From Sphingobacteriaceae bacterium UBA2059 (GTDB lineage: Bacteria > Bacteroidota > Bacteroidia > Sphingobacteriales > Sphingobacteriaceae), in contig DDAL01000031.1 in assembly GCA_002332615.1 (NCBI GenBank), forward strand, positions 32,090 through 49,633: a DNA stretch of 17,544 bases, written 5' to 3'. Under the pieces are notes generated by a model. That model saw only the letters and a list, made by a program, of their open reading frames with translations. It did no database searches and was not told the DNA's origin. Every line of letters starts with the position of its first letter. Positions within the stretch are counted from its first letter, which is position 1. Both the position numbers and the translations under genes were made by a program. Below are positions 1 to 7,684 of this stretch, one piece after another.

Positions 1-1505
1 CCCACGCCGGGAACCTGTCCCGAAGCCAGGGCCAGGCCAAAATTCATACGGTTAAGCAGTGCGCCGGTGTTGATCCAGTAAGCTCCCTTGTCGGGAAATC
101 CGGTGGGCTCGGCATACTGATAGAGCTTTTGTCCCATTTTTGCTATCCAGGCGTTCAGAGCTTCAGCATCATGTATCGACGCATCAAGCCCGCGTACAGA
201 AAATATGGCCAGTTCAAAAGGCGATCTGGTTTTGGCATACAGCGCTTCGCCGCTCCAAAACTCATCACTGCAAGCCATCGTACGCAACACCTCGGCGATA
301 TTGCCTTTGGTCTTAAGAAAGGTAGCCGCCATTTTATCGACTATACGGGCAGGAGGCTCATCGCTTATAAAACGAACGGCCAGTTTTTTGCAAATGAACT
401 GCGCCGTAGAAGGGTGGACAGCAAGATGGTGAAGCAGCTTCAGTCCCTCATCAAACGTCCCGCCGCTTTCAAACCGAAGGCCAAGTACCTCTTTCTCGCC
501 GCGGTCGTGCCTGTCGGGATTAAACAAAAAATCTCCCTGCTGCACAAAGCCGGGCCTGGTATAGGCATCGGGCCTGCGCCCGGGTTTGTACACCTGCGGA
601 TTGATGGTCCAGCCGGTGAGCACCCTGGCTGCCTGCGTTACGTCATTCTGGGTGTAGCCGCCATCAACCCCCAGTGTATGCAGCTCCATTACTTCGCGGG
701 CATAATTTTCGTTCAGGCCCCGCAAGGAGGTTTTTCCGGCTTTATTCCCCCGTCCCCCCTTTTTTGATCCCCGCTGCAGTGCCTGAGCGTTTGCCGCCGA
801 ACTGCCGGCATTATCGAGGTAAGTGAGCATGGCGGGCGACTGGGCGGTTGCAACCAGCAGATCTTCGAACTGACCCAGCACGTAGGGCCTAATGCTCTCG
901 CGCTCGTATACCGTTACAAAGGACTTTACGCTCCCTTTGCTAACCGATACATTAAAATGATTGAACCAGAAATCGGTAAGGACTTCTTTAAGCTGATTGG
1001 CAGAAAAGGCTGCCCTGTATAGTTTCTGACTGCTAAGCTCGCTTAAAAGGGCCGACTGGGGCAGATAGCCTTTTGAGGCCATAAAAGCCTCAAGCGCTCT
1101 CCTGTCTTTTGAGAGCGAATCTTTATTAAGCGCCCCTTCGCTCAGCGCTTCTCTGCGTACACGGCCTATAGGTGGGTACTTTTGCACTATCAGCGCATTT
1201 GACATGGTAAGCGACGGATAGTGCTTAAGTTTTTCGTCCAGGCCGCCATCCCGCAAGCTGGCTTCCAGCTGCCCGGCAAACCAGCGTTCCAGCCCCTGAT
1301 TCACTACTCTGTCTACATCGCCTTTGGCCGGGCCAAAGGCAAAGCGGTTTAACAGGTGAACAGCCGCCTGCCGCTCGGTGAGTCCGGCCTGTTTATATGG
1401 GAAGCGGAACGCAGGCTCAGAGCCCGGCAGATTAAAGGCACTTAGCAAAAGTACTATCGGGATAAAACTTAAGCTTAAGGCCAATACTTTAAAGCTATTC
1501 TTCAT
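1..1505 (-). CDS. DUF1800 family secreted protein (partial, C-terminus beyond left edge)
   Basis: I translated the minus strand from the ATG at 1505 and found it open for about 501 codons to the left edge, without a stop or frameshift. Residues 1-23 are a short basic start followed by a hydrophobic stretch, which looks like an export signal; no lipobox cysteine is present. DUF1800 hallmarks are visible in order: LLNRFAFGP at 51-59, DFWFNHFNV at 178-186, a NENYAREVMELHTLGVDGGY block at about 265-284, the ARVLTGWT block at 293-300, and HDRGEKEVLG at 333-342. A Gly/Lys-rich low-complexity insert lies at about 246-258. The biochemical role of the family is not established. DUF1800 genes are often followed by a DUF1501 gene, which here would lie left of the window. 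It is divergent from the repair cassette, so it is probably unrelated to it. The family call is confident; the function is unknown. Confidence 0.88.
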   Translation of the reverse strand, partial: MKNSFKVLALSLSFIPIVLLLSAFNLPGSEPAFRFPYKQAGLTERQAAVHLLNRFAFGPAKGDVDRVVNQGLERWFAGQLEASLRDGGLDEKLKHYPSLTMSNALIVQKYPPIGRVRREALSEGALNKDSLSKDRRALEAFMASKGYLPQSALLSELSSQKLYRAAFSANQLKEVLTDFWFNHFNVSVSKGSVKSFVTVYERESIRPYVLGQFEDLLVATAQSPAMLTYLDNAGSSAANAQALQRGSKKGGRGNKAGKTSLRGLNENYAREVMELHTLGVDGGYTQNDVTQAARVLTGWTINPQVYKPGRRPDAYTRPGFVQQGDFLFNPDRHDRGEKEVLGLRFESGGTFDEGLKLLHHLAVHPSTAQFICKKLAVRFISDEPPARIVDKMAATFLKTKGNIAEVLRTMACSDEFWSGEALYAKTRSPFELAIFSVRGLDASIHDAEALNAWIAKMGQKLYQYAEPTGFPDKGAYWINTGALLNRMNFGLALASGQVPGV

Positions 1506-1591
1506 AAGGAGAAGCAATGTTATACAGGTTTAGACCCGGCAAATAAGACAAGGTTTATGTGATTATAGGAGAATTATGAAAGAGGATTTAA

Positions 1592-1622
1592 AGGTACTTT
1601 AGACGTACCTGAGACGTACCTG
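1592..1622. repeat. 11-bp tandem repeat with phased GTAC cores
   Basis: The unit AGACGTACCTG occurs twice in direct tandem (1601-1611 and 1612-1622). A related copy upstream gives GTAC cores at 1594, 1605 and 1616, spaced exactly 11 bases, about one helical turn. A fourth GTAC lies at 1644. The first core also forms a short inverted repeat with the second (AGGTAC 1592-1597, GTACCT 1605-1610). It sits between divergent genes, about 160 bases before the repair cassette. An operator is possible, but so is a chance microsatellite. Confidence 0.6.
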
Positions 1623-1640
1623 CTTCGATAACCAGCGAAG
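1623..1640. other. Small stem-loop in the divergent spacer
   Basis: CTTCG at 1623-1627 pairs with CGAAG at 1636-1640 around an 8-base loop. It starts directly after the 11-bp tandem repeat. The stem is only five base pairs and no T-run follows on the plus strand, so it is not a convincing terminator. Function unknown. Confidence 0.3.
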
Positions 1641-1686
1641 AAAGTACGAAAGAGGTGCAGGCAAGCCGCGGGGCAGTCTTGGGTAG

Positions 1687-1711
1687 GCCGGAGCTGCGGA
1701 CATGCTCCGGC
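1687..1711. other. GC-rich stem-loop upstream of the repair cassette
   Basis: GCCGGAGC at 1687-1694 is the exact reverse complement of GCTCCGGC at 1704-1711, separated by a 9-base loop. The stem is eight base pairs and mostly G:C. No T-tract follows on the plus strand, so an intrinsic terminator is not indicated in that direction. It lies 69 bases before the TTG start of the exonuclease gene and could fall in its leader RNA or act as a protein-binding dyad. Role inferred only from position. Confidence 0.4.
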
Positions 1712-1780
1712 TCAACCTTTATGCATCTCACTTGTTAAGAGAAGATATAACTAGTTCAGCATCTCTTTTAACCCATAACA

Positions 1781-2803
1781 TTGAAGTTAATTAAGTTTAC
1801 AAAAAGCGGTATCTACTGTGTTCCGGGCAAATTTTATATCGATCCGTGGAAGCCCGTAGAGTATGCCATAATTACTCATGCCCACAGCGATCACGCACGC
1901 TGGGGTAGCAGTCATTACTTGTGCCATACATTTTCTAAGCCTGTTTTGCAACATCGGCTGGGCAGCGACATTGCAGTTGAAACCATGGATTACGGGCAAA
2001 CCAGAGACATTAACGGAGTGAAGGTGTCGCTGCATCCGGCGGGCCATATTATTGGCTCGGCCCAGGTAAGGCTGGAGTATAAAGGTTTTGTATCGGTTAT
2101 ATCGGGCGATTATAAGCTTGAAGACGATGGCCTGAGCACGCCTTTTGAGCCGGTAAGATGCCATGAGTTTGTTACCGAGAGTACCTTTGGCCTGCCTATA
2201 TATAACTGGCTGCCCGGGCAGGAGCTGTTTGCGGCAATGAAAAACTGGGTAGCATATAACCAGATGAATCAACGTACGAGTATTTTTGTTGCCTATAGCC
2301 TGGGTAAATCCCAGCGGCTTATGCGGGCCCTGGAGGGCCTGACACCGCTCTATGTTCACAATTCCATTGCCAATACCAACAGCGCTATAGCCAGGGCGGG
2401 CATAGTGCTTCCATCTTATAAAATACTTCATGAGGAGCAGGATAAAGAACTGATTAAGAATAGTATAGTAATTGTACCACCGGCCCTTGTGGGCACTACG
2501 GTTATCAAAAAGATTCCCAATGGGGCTATAGCCATTTGTTCGGGCTGGATGCAGGTGCGCGGAAGCAGGCGCTGGCAGGCAGCCGATGCGGGCTTTGCCG
2601 TAAGCGACCATGCCGACTGGAAGGGTTTGCTGGAGGCAGTTAAAGCTACGGGTGCCGAAAAGGTGTACGTTACTCACGGTTATCAAAGTGTATTTTCAAA
2701 GTATCTTAACGAGCTGGGCATTGATGCAAGCGAGGTTTCAACGCAGTATGGTGATGATGAAGCGCAGCAGGATGTGCTTAAGGAGGAAGGAGTAAAGGGC
2801 TGA
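1781..2803 (+). CDS. Ligase-associated DNA exonuclease (metallo-beta-lactamase fold)
   Basis: This 340-residue protein belongs to the DNA ligase-associated exonuclease family (TIGR04122 as I recall it), related to SNM1/CPSF-type nucleases. The metal-binding motif is HAHSDH at 33-38 (H33, H35, D37, H38). Further likely ligands are H89 in GHIIGS, D110 in SGDYK, H277 in SDHADW and H299 in VTHG. It is expected to process DNA ends before ligation, in the cytoplasm. The start is TTG at 1781: an in-frame TAA lies only two codons upstream, there is no ATG before the conserved GIYC motif, and family members begin about ten residues before that motif. No good Shine-Dalgarno site precedes it. Its TGA stop shares one base with the ATG of the ligase gene (TGATG), which makes it the first gene of the cassette. 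The family call is firm; substrate polarity is not visible in the sequence. Confidence 0.92.
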   Translation: MKLIKFTKSGIYCVPGKFYIDPWKPVEYAIITHAHSDHARWGSSHYLCHTFSKPVLQHRLGSDIAVETMDYGQTRDINGVKVSLHPAGHIIGSAQVRLEYKGFVSVISGDYKLEDDGLSTPFEPVRCHEFVTESTFGLPIYNWLPGQELFAAMKNWVAYNQMNQRTSIFVAYSLGKSQRLMRALEGLTPLYVHNSIANTNSAIARAGIVLPSYKILHEEQDKELIKNSIVIVPPALVGTTVIKKIPNGAIAICSGWMQVRGSRRWQAADAGFAVSDHADWKGLLEAVKATGAEKVYVTHGYQSVFSKYLNELGIDASEVSTQYGDDEAQQDVLKEEGVKG

Positions 2804-4386
2804 TGGAAAAATTTGCTAATCTTATTCATGAACTGGAAATAAGCAACAAAACAAACGATAAGGTTGATGCCATTGTAAGGTACCTGCAGGTAGCGGACGA
2901 CCGGGATAAAGTATGGCTGATTGCTCTTTTTACCGGCAAGAGGCCTAAGCGGCCGGTGAAAGCCGGGCTTATGAAGCAATGGGCGCTCGAGCTTACCGGG
3001 CTGCCCGAATGGCTTTTTCTGGAATGCTATTCGAGCGTGGGCGATCTGGGGGAGACTTTATCGCTCATACTGCCACCGCCGGATAAAAAGCTGTCTAAAA
3101 GCCTCAGTACCTGGATGACCGAACTCATTGCACTGCAGGATCAGCCGGATGAGGTAAAGAAGCAGTACGTAGTGCATGCCTGGTCGGGTCTTACCACGGC
3201 CGAACGGCTGATTTTTAATAAGCTCATTGGCGGGGGCTTTCGCATAGGAGTATCTTACAAGCTCTTGGTAAATGCCATTGCAAGGCATACCGGGGCCAGT
3301 GTCTCCATGATTATGCACAGCATTATGGGACAGTGGAGTCCGCTCGACAGCTCCTTTGACGCCTTGGTAGAAGGAAATACATCCGGAGAGGATATCTCTA
3401 AGCCTTATCCCTTTTGCCTTGCTTATCCTATCGACAAAGAGGTGGAAACATTGGGCGCCGTGCAGGAATGGCAGGCTGAGTGGAAGTGGGATGGGATACG
3501 TGGGCAGCTTATTAAACGGGCAGGCGAGGTGTTTATATGGTCGAGGGGCGAAGAGCTTGTTACCGCTCAGTTTCCCGAACTGGCTGCCAGTGGTCTGTCT
3601 TTGCCTGACGGCACGGTCCTGGATGGCGAAATACTGGTTATAAAAGACGGCCGGGTTTGCTCTTTTAACCAGCTTCAGAAAAGGCTTAACCGAAAAACCA
3701 TTGCCCGAAAGCTACTGGAAGAAGCTCCCATAGGCTTTTGTACGTATGACATCCTTGAGTTTAAGGGCGAAGATCTGCGTCCCATGGCCCTGAGCAGGCG
3801 ACGCAGCCTGCTCGAGGTGCTCGTGGGGAGCCTGCCGGATAAACGGATCATTCTCTCGCCGCGGCTTGCATGTGCCTCCTGGGAGGAGCTCGCCCGCGAG
3901 CGCGGGCAGGCGCGCGCTTTAAACAGCGAGGGCTTAATGCTTAAGTCGCTCGCCTCTGTGTATCATAGCGGGCGCAAAAAAGGCGACTGGTGGAAATGGA
4001 AAATAGAGCCTTACTCTATAGATGCTGTTTTAATTTATGCCCAGAAGGGTAGCGGCAGGCGCAGCAGTTATTATACCGACTATACCTTTGCCGTGCGCGA
4101 CGGCGATGCGCTTGTAACCATTGCCAAGGCTTACTCCGGCCTTACCGATAAGGAGATAGCGCAGGTAGACCGCTTTGTCAAGAACAACTCGGTCGAAAAG
4201 TTTGGCCCTGTGCGTACGGTGAAGCCGGAGCTTGTTTTTGAAATAGGCTTTGAAGGTATTGCCGAAAGCAAGCGTCACAAAGCGGGCGTCGCAGTGCGAT
4301 TTCCACGCATTTTGCGCTGGCGTACGGATAAAACCGTTCAGGATGTTACTACAATAGAAGAACTTAGAATGTTATTAAAGCAATAG
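2803..4386 (+). CDS. ATP-dependent DNA ligase of the repair cassette
   Basis: This 527-residue ligase seals DNA nicks through a lysyl-AMP intermediate. The nucleotidyltransferase signature is complete: K228-W-D-G is motif I with the adenylated lysine, SRGEE at 247-251 follows, LDGEIL at 273-278 is motif III, FCTYDILEF is motif IIIa, and the EGLMLK and KGDWWKWK motifs (IV and V) precede a C-terminal OB-fold ending in RFPRILRWR. Residues 1 to about 200 form the DNA-binding domain of LigB/PP_1105-type bacterial ligases (TIGR04120 as recalled). A purine-rich AAGGAGGAAGGAG stretch lies about 10 bases before the ATG, the clearest Shine-Dalgarno-like site in the window, although it is inside the exonuclease gene. 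The start overlaps the previous stop by one base, and the TAG stop overlaps the next GTG start by one base. It is distinct from the essential NAD-dependent LigA and probably serves damage repair. Confidence 0.94.
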   Translation: MEKFANLIHELEISNKTNDKVDAIVRYLQVADDRDKVWLIALFTGKRPKRPVKAGLMKQWALELTGLPEWLFLECYSSVGDLGETLSLILPPPDKKLSKSLSTWMTELIALQDQPDEVKKQYVVHAWSGLTTAERLIFNKLIGGGFRIGVSYKLLVNAIARHTGASVSMIMHSIMGQWSPLDSSFDALVEGNTSGEDISKPYPFCLAYPIDKEVETLGAVQEWQAEWKWDGIRGQLIKRAGEVFIWSRGEELVTAQFPELAASGLSLPDGTVLDGEILVIKDGRVCSFNQLQKRLNRKTIARKLLEEAPIGFCTYDILEFKGEDLRPMALSRRRSLLEVLVGSLPDKRIILSPRLACASWEELARERGQARALNSEGLMLKSLASVYHSGRKKGDWWKWKIEPYSIDAVLIYAQKGSGRRSSYYTDYTFAVRDGDALVTIAKAYSGLTDKEIAQVDRFVKNNSVEKFGPVRTVKPELVFEIGFEGIAESKRHKAGVAVRFPRILRWRTDKTVQDVTTIEELRMLLKQ

Positions 4387-6851
4387 TGCAGGTGAAGAGC
4401 ATAAAAGCTACTGAAGGATACCAGATTATTGAGCGGTGGATGCTCGCCAGGGGAAACTCTCCGTTTAAGTTTCAACATGAGTGCTGGCAGTATTTTGATA
4501 AAAATTATTCGGGACTCGTCATTGCCCCAACGGGCTATGGAAAAACCTATTCGGTTTTTCTGGCTGTAGTTACACATTATCTTAACCATCCGGATCAATA
4601 TAGAAAAGGGCTTAAACTTATATGGATAACGCCCTTGCGCTCTTTATCAAAAGACATAGCTCGTGCTATGTCTGAAGCCTTGGAAGAGATAGGGCTGGAC
4701 TGGCAGGTAGGTGTTAGGAACGGCGATACTCCGCTTGCCGAAAAGCAGGGACAGGTAAAAAGCATGCCCGACATTCTTATTATCACTCCGGAAAACCTTC
4801 ACCTGCTGTTTGCTCAGAAAAACAACCAGCGCTATTTTTCGTCGCTTATGTGCATTGCTGTGGATGAGTGGCACGAGCTGCTTGGCTCCAAGCGTGGTGT
4901 ACTGGTGGAGCTGGCTATTTCTCGCTTGCGTAGCATTGCTCCAGTTATGCGCATTTGGGGTATCTCAGCCACCATCGGCAACATAAGGCAGGCGCAGGAG
5001 GTGCTCCTGCCTTACGCAGACCTGGCTAAAGCAATTGTCTTTTCGACCGAGAAAAAAAAGATAGACATCGTTTCTATTATACCCGATGAGATTGAAGAAC
5101 TTCCCTGGGCCGGTCATCTGGGAATCAGGCTGGCGCCTAAGGTGCTGTCGGTCATAGAAAAAAGCAATACCACCCTTATCTTCACCAACACACGCAGTCA
5201 GGCCGAAATGTGGTATCAGACCCTGCTTAACCTTCAGCCTGAGCTTGCGGGCCAGCTGGCAATCCATCATGGATCTGTCGATTTTGAACTGCGTATCTGG
5301 ATCGAAGACATGCTCCAAAGCGGCTATCTGAAGGCAGTTATTGCTACTTCCTCGCTGGACCTCGGGGTGGACTTTAAGCCGGTTGATACGGTTATTCAAA
5401 TTGGTTCGCCCAAAGGCGTTGCCCGTTTTTTGCAAAGGGCCGGCCGGAGCGGGCATTCGCCTTTCGAAACCTCAACCATTTACTTTCTGCCCACCCACGC
5501 CTTGGAGCTTCTGGAGGCCGCTGCTTTAAAGGAAGCTGCCCGGAAGCAGGTCGTAGAAGACAGGCTGCCCATGCTTCTTTGCTTTGATGTACTGGTACAA
5601 TACCTTATTACCCTGGCGGTAGGAGAGGGTTTCGATGCGGCAGTGCTTAGGCAACAGATACAGCAAACCTATGCTTTTTCTCAAATGAATGAAGAGGAAT
5701 GGCAGTGGTGTCTCAACTTTATCACCAAAGGCGGAGCTACCATGGAAGCCTACGAAGACTTTCATAAAGTGGTGCTTGAAGATGGTCTGTTTAAGGTAAA
5801 GAGCAGGCGCATTGCTATGCTGCATCGCATGAACATAGGCGTTATTGTAAGTGATGTAATGCTTAAGGTAAAGTTTATAACTGGAGGATACATAGGCATG
5901 ATCGAAGAGTACTTTATATCAAAACTAAAAGTGGGCGATGCCTTTGTGCTGGCTGGCCGCATGCTGGAGTTTGTTATGATTAAAGATATGGTTGTGCTGG
6001 TAAGGCATAAGAAAACGAGCAAAGCGATTACTCCCAGCTGGCTTGGCGGACGCCTCCCGCTTTCGTCCAACCTGAGCCGTTTTCTGCGCGATAAGTATAC
6101 GCAGGCGGCCAGTGCCGATAGTGCTGAAAGCGAACTGCGTTTTCTTAAGCCTTTATTCGATCGTCAGAAAGAGTTTTCAAGAGTGCCGAAGGCTGATGAG
6201 CTGCTGGTTGAAATGATTGATACAAAGGAGGGCTATCACTTATTTATTTATCCCTTTGAAGGCAGATACATTCACGAAATTATTTCGGCCTTAATTGCTT
6301 ACCGCATCAGCAAGATCGTTCCGATTAGTTTTTCCATTGCCATGAATGATTATGGCCTGGAGCTGCTGAGCGACCGACCTATTCCGCTGGACGAAGCAAG
6401 CCTTAAGTCGGTGTTCTCTGAAAAAAATCTTATGCGCGATATTGTTGCCAGCGTAAATTCGACCGAAATGGCCCGCCGTAAGTTCAGGGATATTGCTTGT
6501 ATATCGGGCCTGGTGTTTCAGCGTTACTACAAGACCAGCCAGACCAATAAGAGTATTCAGGCATCATCGGGCATTATATTTAAGGTTTTTGAAGAATATG
6601 ACAATCAAAACCTTTTGTTGCGGCAGTCGTTTAATGAGGTGTTTGTTTTGCAAATGGATGAAGCAAGGCTGCATGCTGCCTTTCGCCGTATTAACGAAGG
6701 AAAGATTATTCTCGCACGGGCTACTGCCTTTACTCCCCTGAGTTTTCCCATTAAGGTGGATAGCCTAAGGCAGAGCTTAAGCAGCGAAGACCTCGAAGCC
6801 AGGGTGCTGCGCATGCAAAAGGAGGCTATGAATACGAAGAAGAATGCTTAA
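4386..6851 (+). CDS. Ligase-associated Lhr-type DEXH-box DNA helicase
   Basis: This 821-residue superfamily 2 helicase matches the length and order of the ligase-associated Lhr core family (TIGR04121 as recalled). Motifs: a Q-like FQHECW at 29-34, Walker A APTGYGKT at 47-54, DEWH at 160-163 (motif II), SAT at 194-196 (motif III), IFTNTRSQAE at about 265-274 (motif IV), TSSLDLGVDF at 321-330 (motif V) and QRAGRSGH at 350-357 (motif VI). The second half, about 380-821, should contain the winged-helix and Lhr-core domains. It probably translocates on single-stranded DNA and unwinds duplexes to feed the two nucleases and the ligase. The start is GTG at 4386, sharing one base with the ligase TAG; a second GTG lies two codons later, so the exact start is uncertain by two residues. 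The lysine-rich C-terminus overlaps pdeM by eight bases. Confidence 0.93.
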   Translation: MQVKSIKATEGYQIIERWMLARGNSPFKFQHECWQYFDKNYSGLVIAPTGYGKTYSVFLAVVTHYLNHPDQYRKGLKLIWITPLRSLSKDIARAMSEALEEIGLDWQVGVRNGDTPLAEKQGQVKSMPDILIITPENLHLLFAQKNNQRYFSSLMCIAVDEWHELLGSKRGVLVELAISRLRSIAPVMRIWGISATIGNIRQAQEVLLPYADLAKAIVFSTEKKKIDIVSIIPDEIEELPWAGHLGIRLAPKVLSVIEKSNTTLIFTNTRSQAEMWYQTLLNLQPELAGQLAIHHGSVDFELRIWIEDMLQSGYLKAVIATSSLDLGVDFKPVDTVIQIGSPKGVARFLQRAGRSGHSPFETSTIYFLPTHALELLEAAALKEAARKQVVEDRLPMLLCFDVLVQYLITLAVGEGFDAAVLRQQIQQTYAFSQMNEEEWQWCLNFITKGGATMEAYEDFHKVVLEDGLFKVKSRRIAMLHRMNIGVIVSDVMLKVKFITGGYIGMIEEYFISKLKVGDAFVLAGRMLEFVMIKDMVVLVRHKKTSKAITPSWLGGRLPLSSNLSRFLRDKYTQAASADSAESELRFLKPLFDRQKEFSRVPKADELLVEMIDTKEGYHLFIYPFEGRYIHEIISALIAYRISKIVPISFSIAMNDYGLELLSDRPIPLDEASLKSVFSEKNLMRDIVASVNSTEMARRKFRDIACISGLVFQRYYKTSQTNKSIQASSGIIFKVFEEYDNQNLLLRQSFNEVFVLQMDEARLHAAFRRINEGKIILARATAFTPLSFPIKVDSLRQSLSSEDLEARVLRMQKEAMNTKKNA

Positions 6852-7509
6852 AAGTACGATCGATATTACCTGCTGCGGACAGTCGCTCATCCTTTCTAAC
6901 AAAAGGGTGGTTTACTGGCCTTATAAGAAAACGCTTATTGTTTCGGATATGCACCTGGGCAAAACGGCACATTTCAGAAAACATGGAATTCAGATCCCCT
7001 CGTCGGTGCTTTTGGAAGACCTTCAAAGGCTTGACGATGCCATTGATGAGTTTTTGCCTGAGAGGGTACTCGTGGTGGGCGATATGTTTCACCATGGGTA
7101 TAACAGCGATATCAGTATTTTTAAAACCTGGCGAACCAGGCATAGTTCTATTGACCTGGTGCTTGTAAAGGGAAATCACGATAGGCTGAAGGCGGCAAGT
7201 TATACGAATTTGGGTATCGTTACAGTCGAAAATGAGTTTGATGAATACCCTTTTTCATTTGTACATCAGTACTCCGCGGATGCTGACGATAACGTGTTTT
7301 GTGTTGCCGGACACATACACCCCGGCGTGTGCATTCGCGGAGCTGCTAACCAGTCGTTAAGGCTTCCTTGCTTTGTGATGGATCAAAAGCATCTGGTATT
7401 ACCTGCTTTCAGCAAATTTACAGGTCTGGATACGCAAACCTATAAAACAAATAAGGGCTTTACGTTCTTTTACTTTACAGATAAGAGTATCTATAGGTGT
7501 GAGTGTTAA
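6844..7509 (+). CDS. pdeM: Ligase-associated metallophosphoesterase PdeM
   Basis: This 221-residue protein has the binuclear metallophosphoesterase motif set: D35-x-H37 in VSDMHLGK, GD80 in VVGDMF, GNHD at 110-113, H140 in FVHQ, and GHIHPG at 156-161. This matches the ligase-associated phosphoesterase family (TIGR04123 as recalled). A Pseudomonas putida relative is described as a manganese-dependent endonuclease acting on single-stranded DNA, so a DNA nuclease role is expected here by homology. The ATG at 6844 lies inside the last codons of the helicase gene, with an eight-base overlap, so translation is probably coupled. It is the last gene of the cassette; 175 bases separate it from gltA and no strong terminator hairpin is visible after it. 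Family confident; exact substrate unknown. Confidence 0.91.
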   Translation: MLKSTIDITCCGQSLILSNKRVVYWPYKKTLIVSDMHLGKTAHFRKHGIQIPSSVLLEDLQRLDDAIDEFLPERVLVVGDMFHHGYNSDISIFKTWRTRHSSIDLVLVKGNHDRLKAASYTNLGIVTVENEFDEYPFSFVHQYSADADDNVFCVAGHIHPGVCIRGAANQSLRLPCFVMDQKHLVLPAFSKFTGLDTQTYKTNKGFTFFYFTDKSIYRCEC

Positions 7510-7684
7510 GGCAGGTAGATTGTTGAGTTTCAACCTTGCATTTAAGGATTATACCGTGCTTCTAAGTCCCGTTTTTAATGTGCTTATTTTACTTTTAAAA
7601 ATTTAGTGATATATGTCATAAACTTGTATCTTACATTCCGAAAACCAAATTCAACACTTGTAATATATTAAATACTCAAGCTAT
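7510..7684 (+). other. AT-rich leader region of gltA, no gene
   Basis: This 175-base spacer between pdeM and gltA is clearly AT-rich and holds no credible ORF. A five-base stem (GTTGA/TCAAC) occurs just after pdeM but is too short to be a convincing terminator. No exact TAnnTTTG element is present. The best partial candidates are TACTTTTA at 7590-7597, and TATCTTAC at 7627-7634 with a TTTA about 21 bases upstream. A gltA promoter is expected here, but its position cannot be fixed from the sequence. Confidence 0.4.

Noticed and set aside
129..767. 212-codon plus-strand open frame
   Set aside because: It is antisense to the DUF1800 gene, whose minus-strand frame is continuous and has clear family motifs. 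The plus-strand product has no recognisable domain.
1787..2686. 299-codon minus-strand open frame
   Set aside because: It lies wholly opposite the exonuclease gene, which has an intact metal-binding motif set. The antisense product resembles no family I know.
7517..7530. GTTGA/TCAAC hairpin after pdeM as a terminator
   Set aside because: The stem is only five base pairs with a 3-base loop and no T-tract follows.
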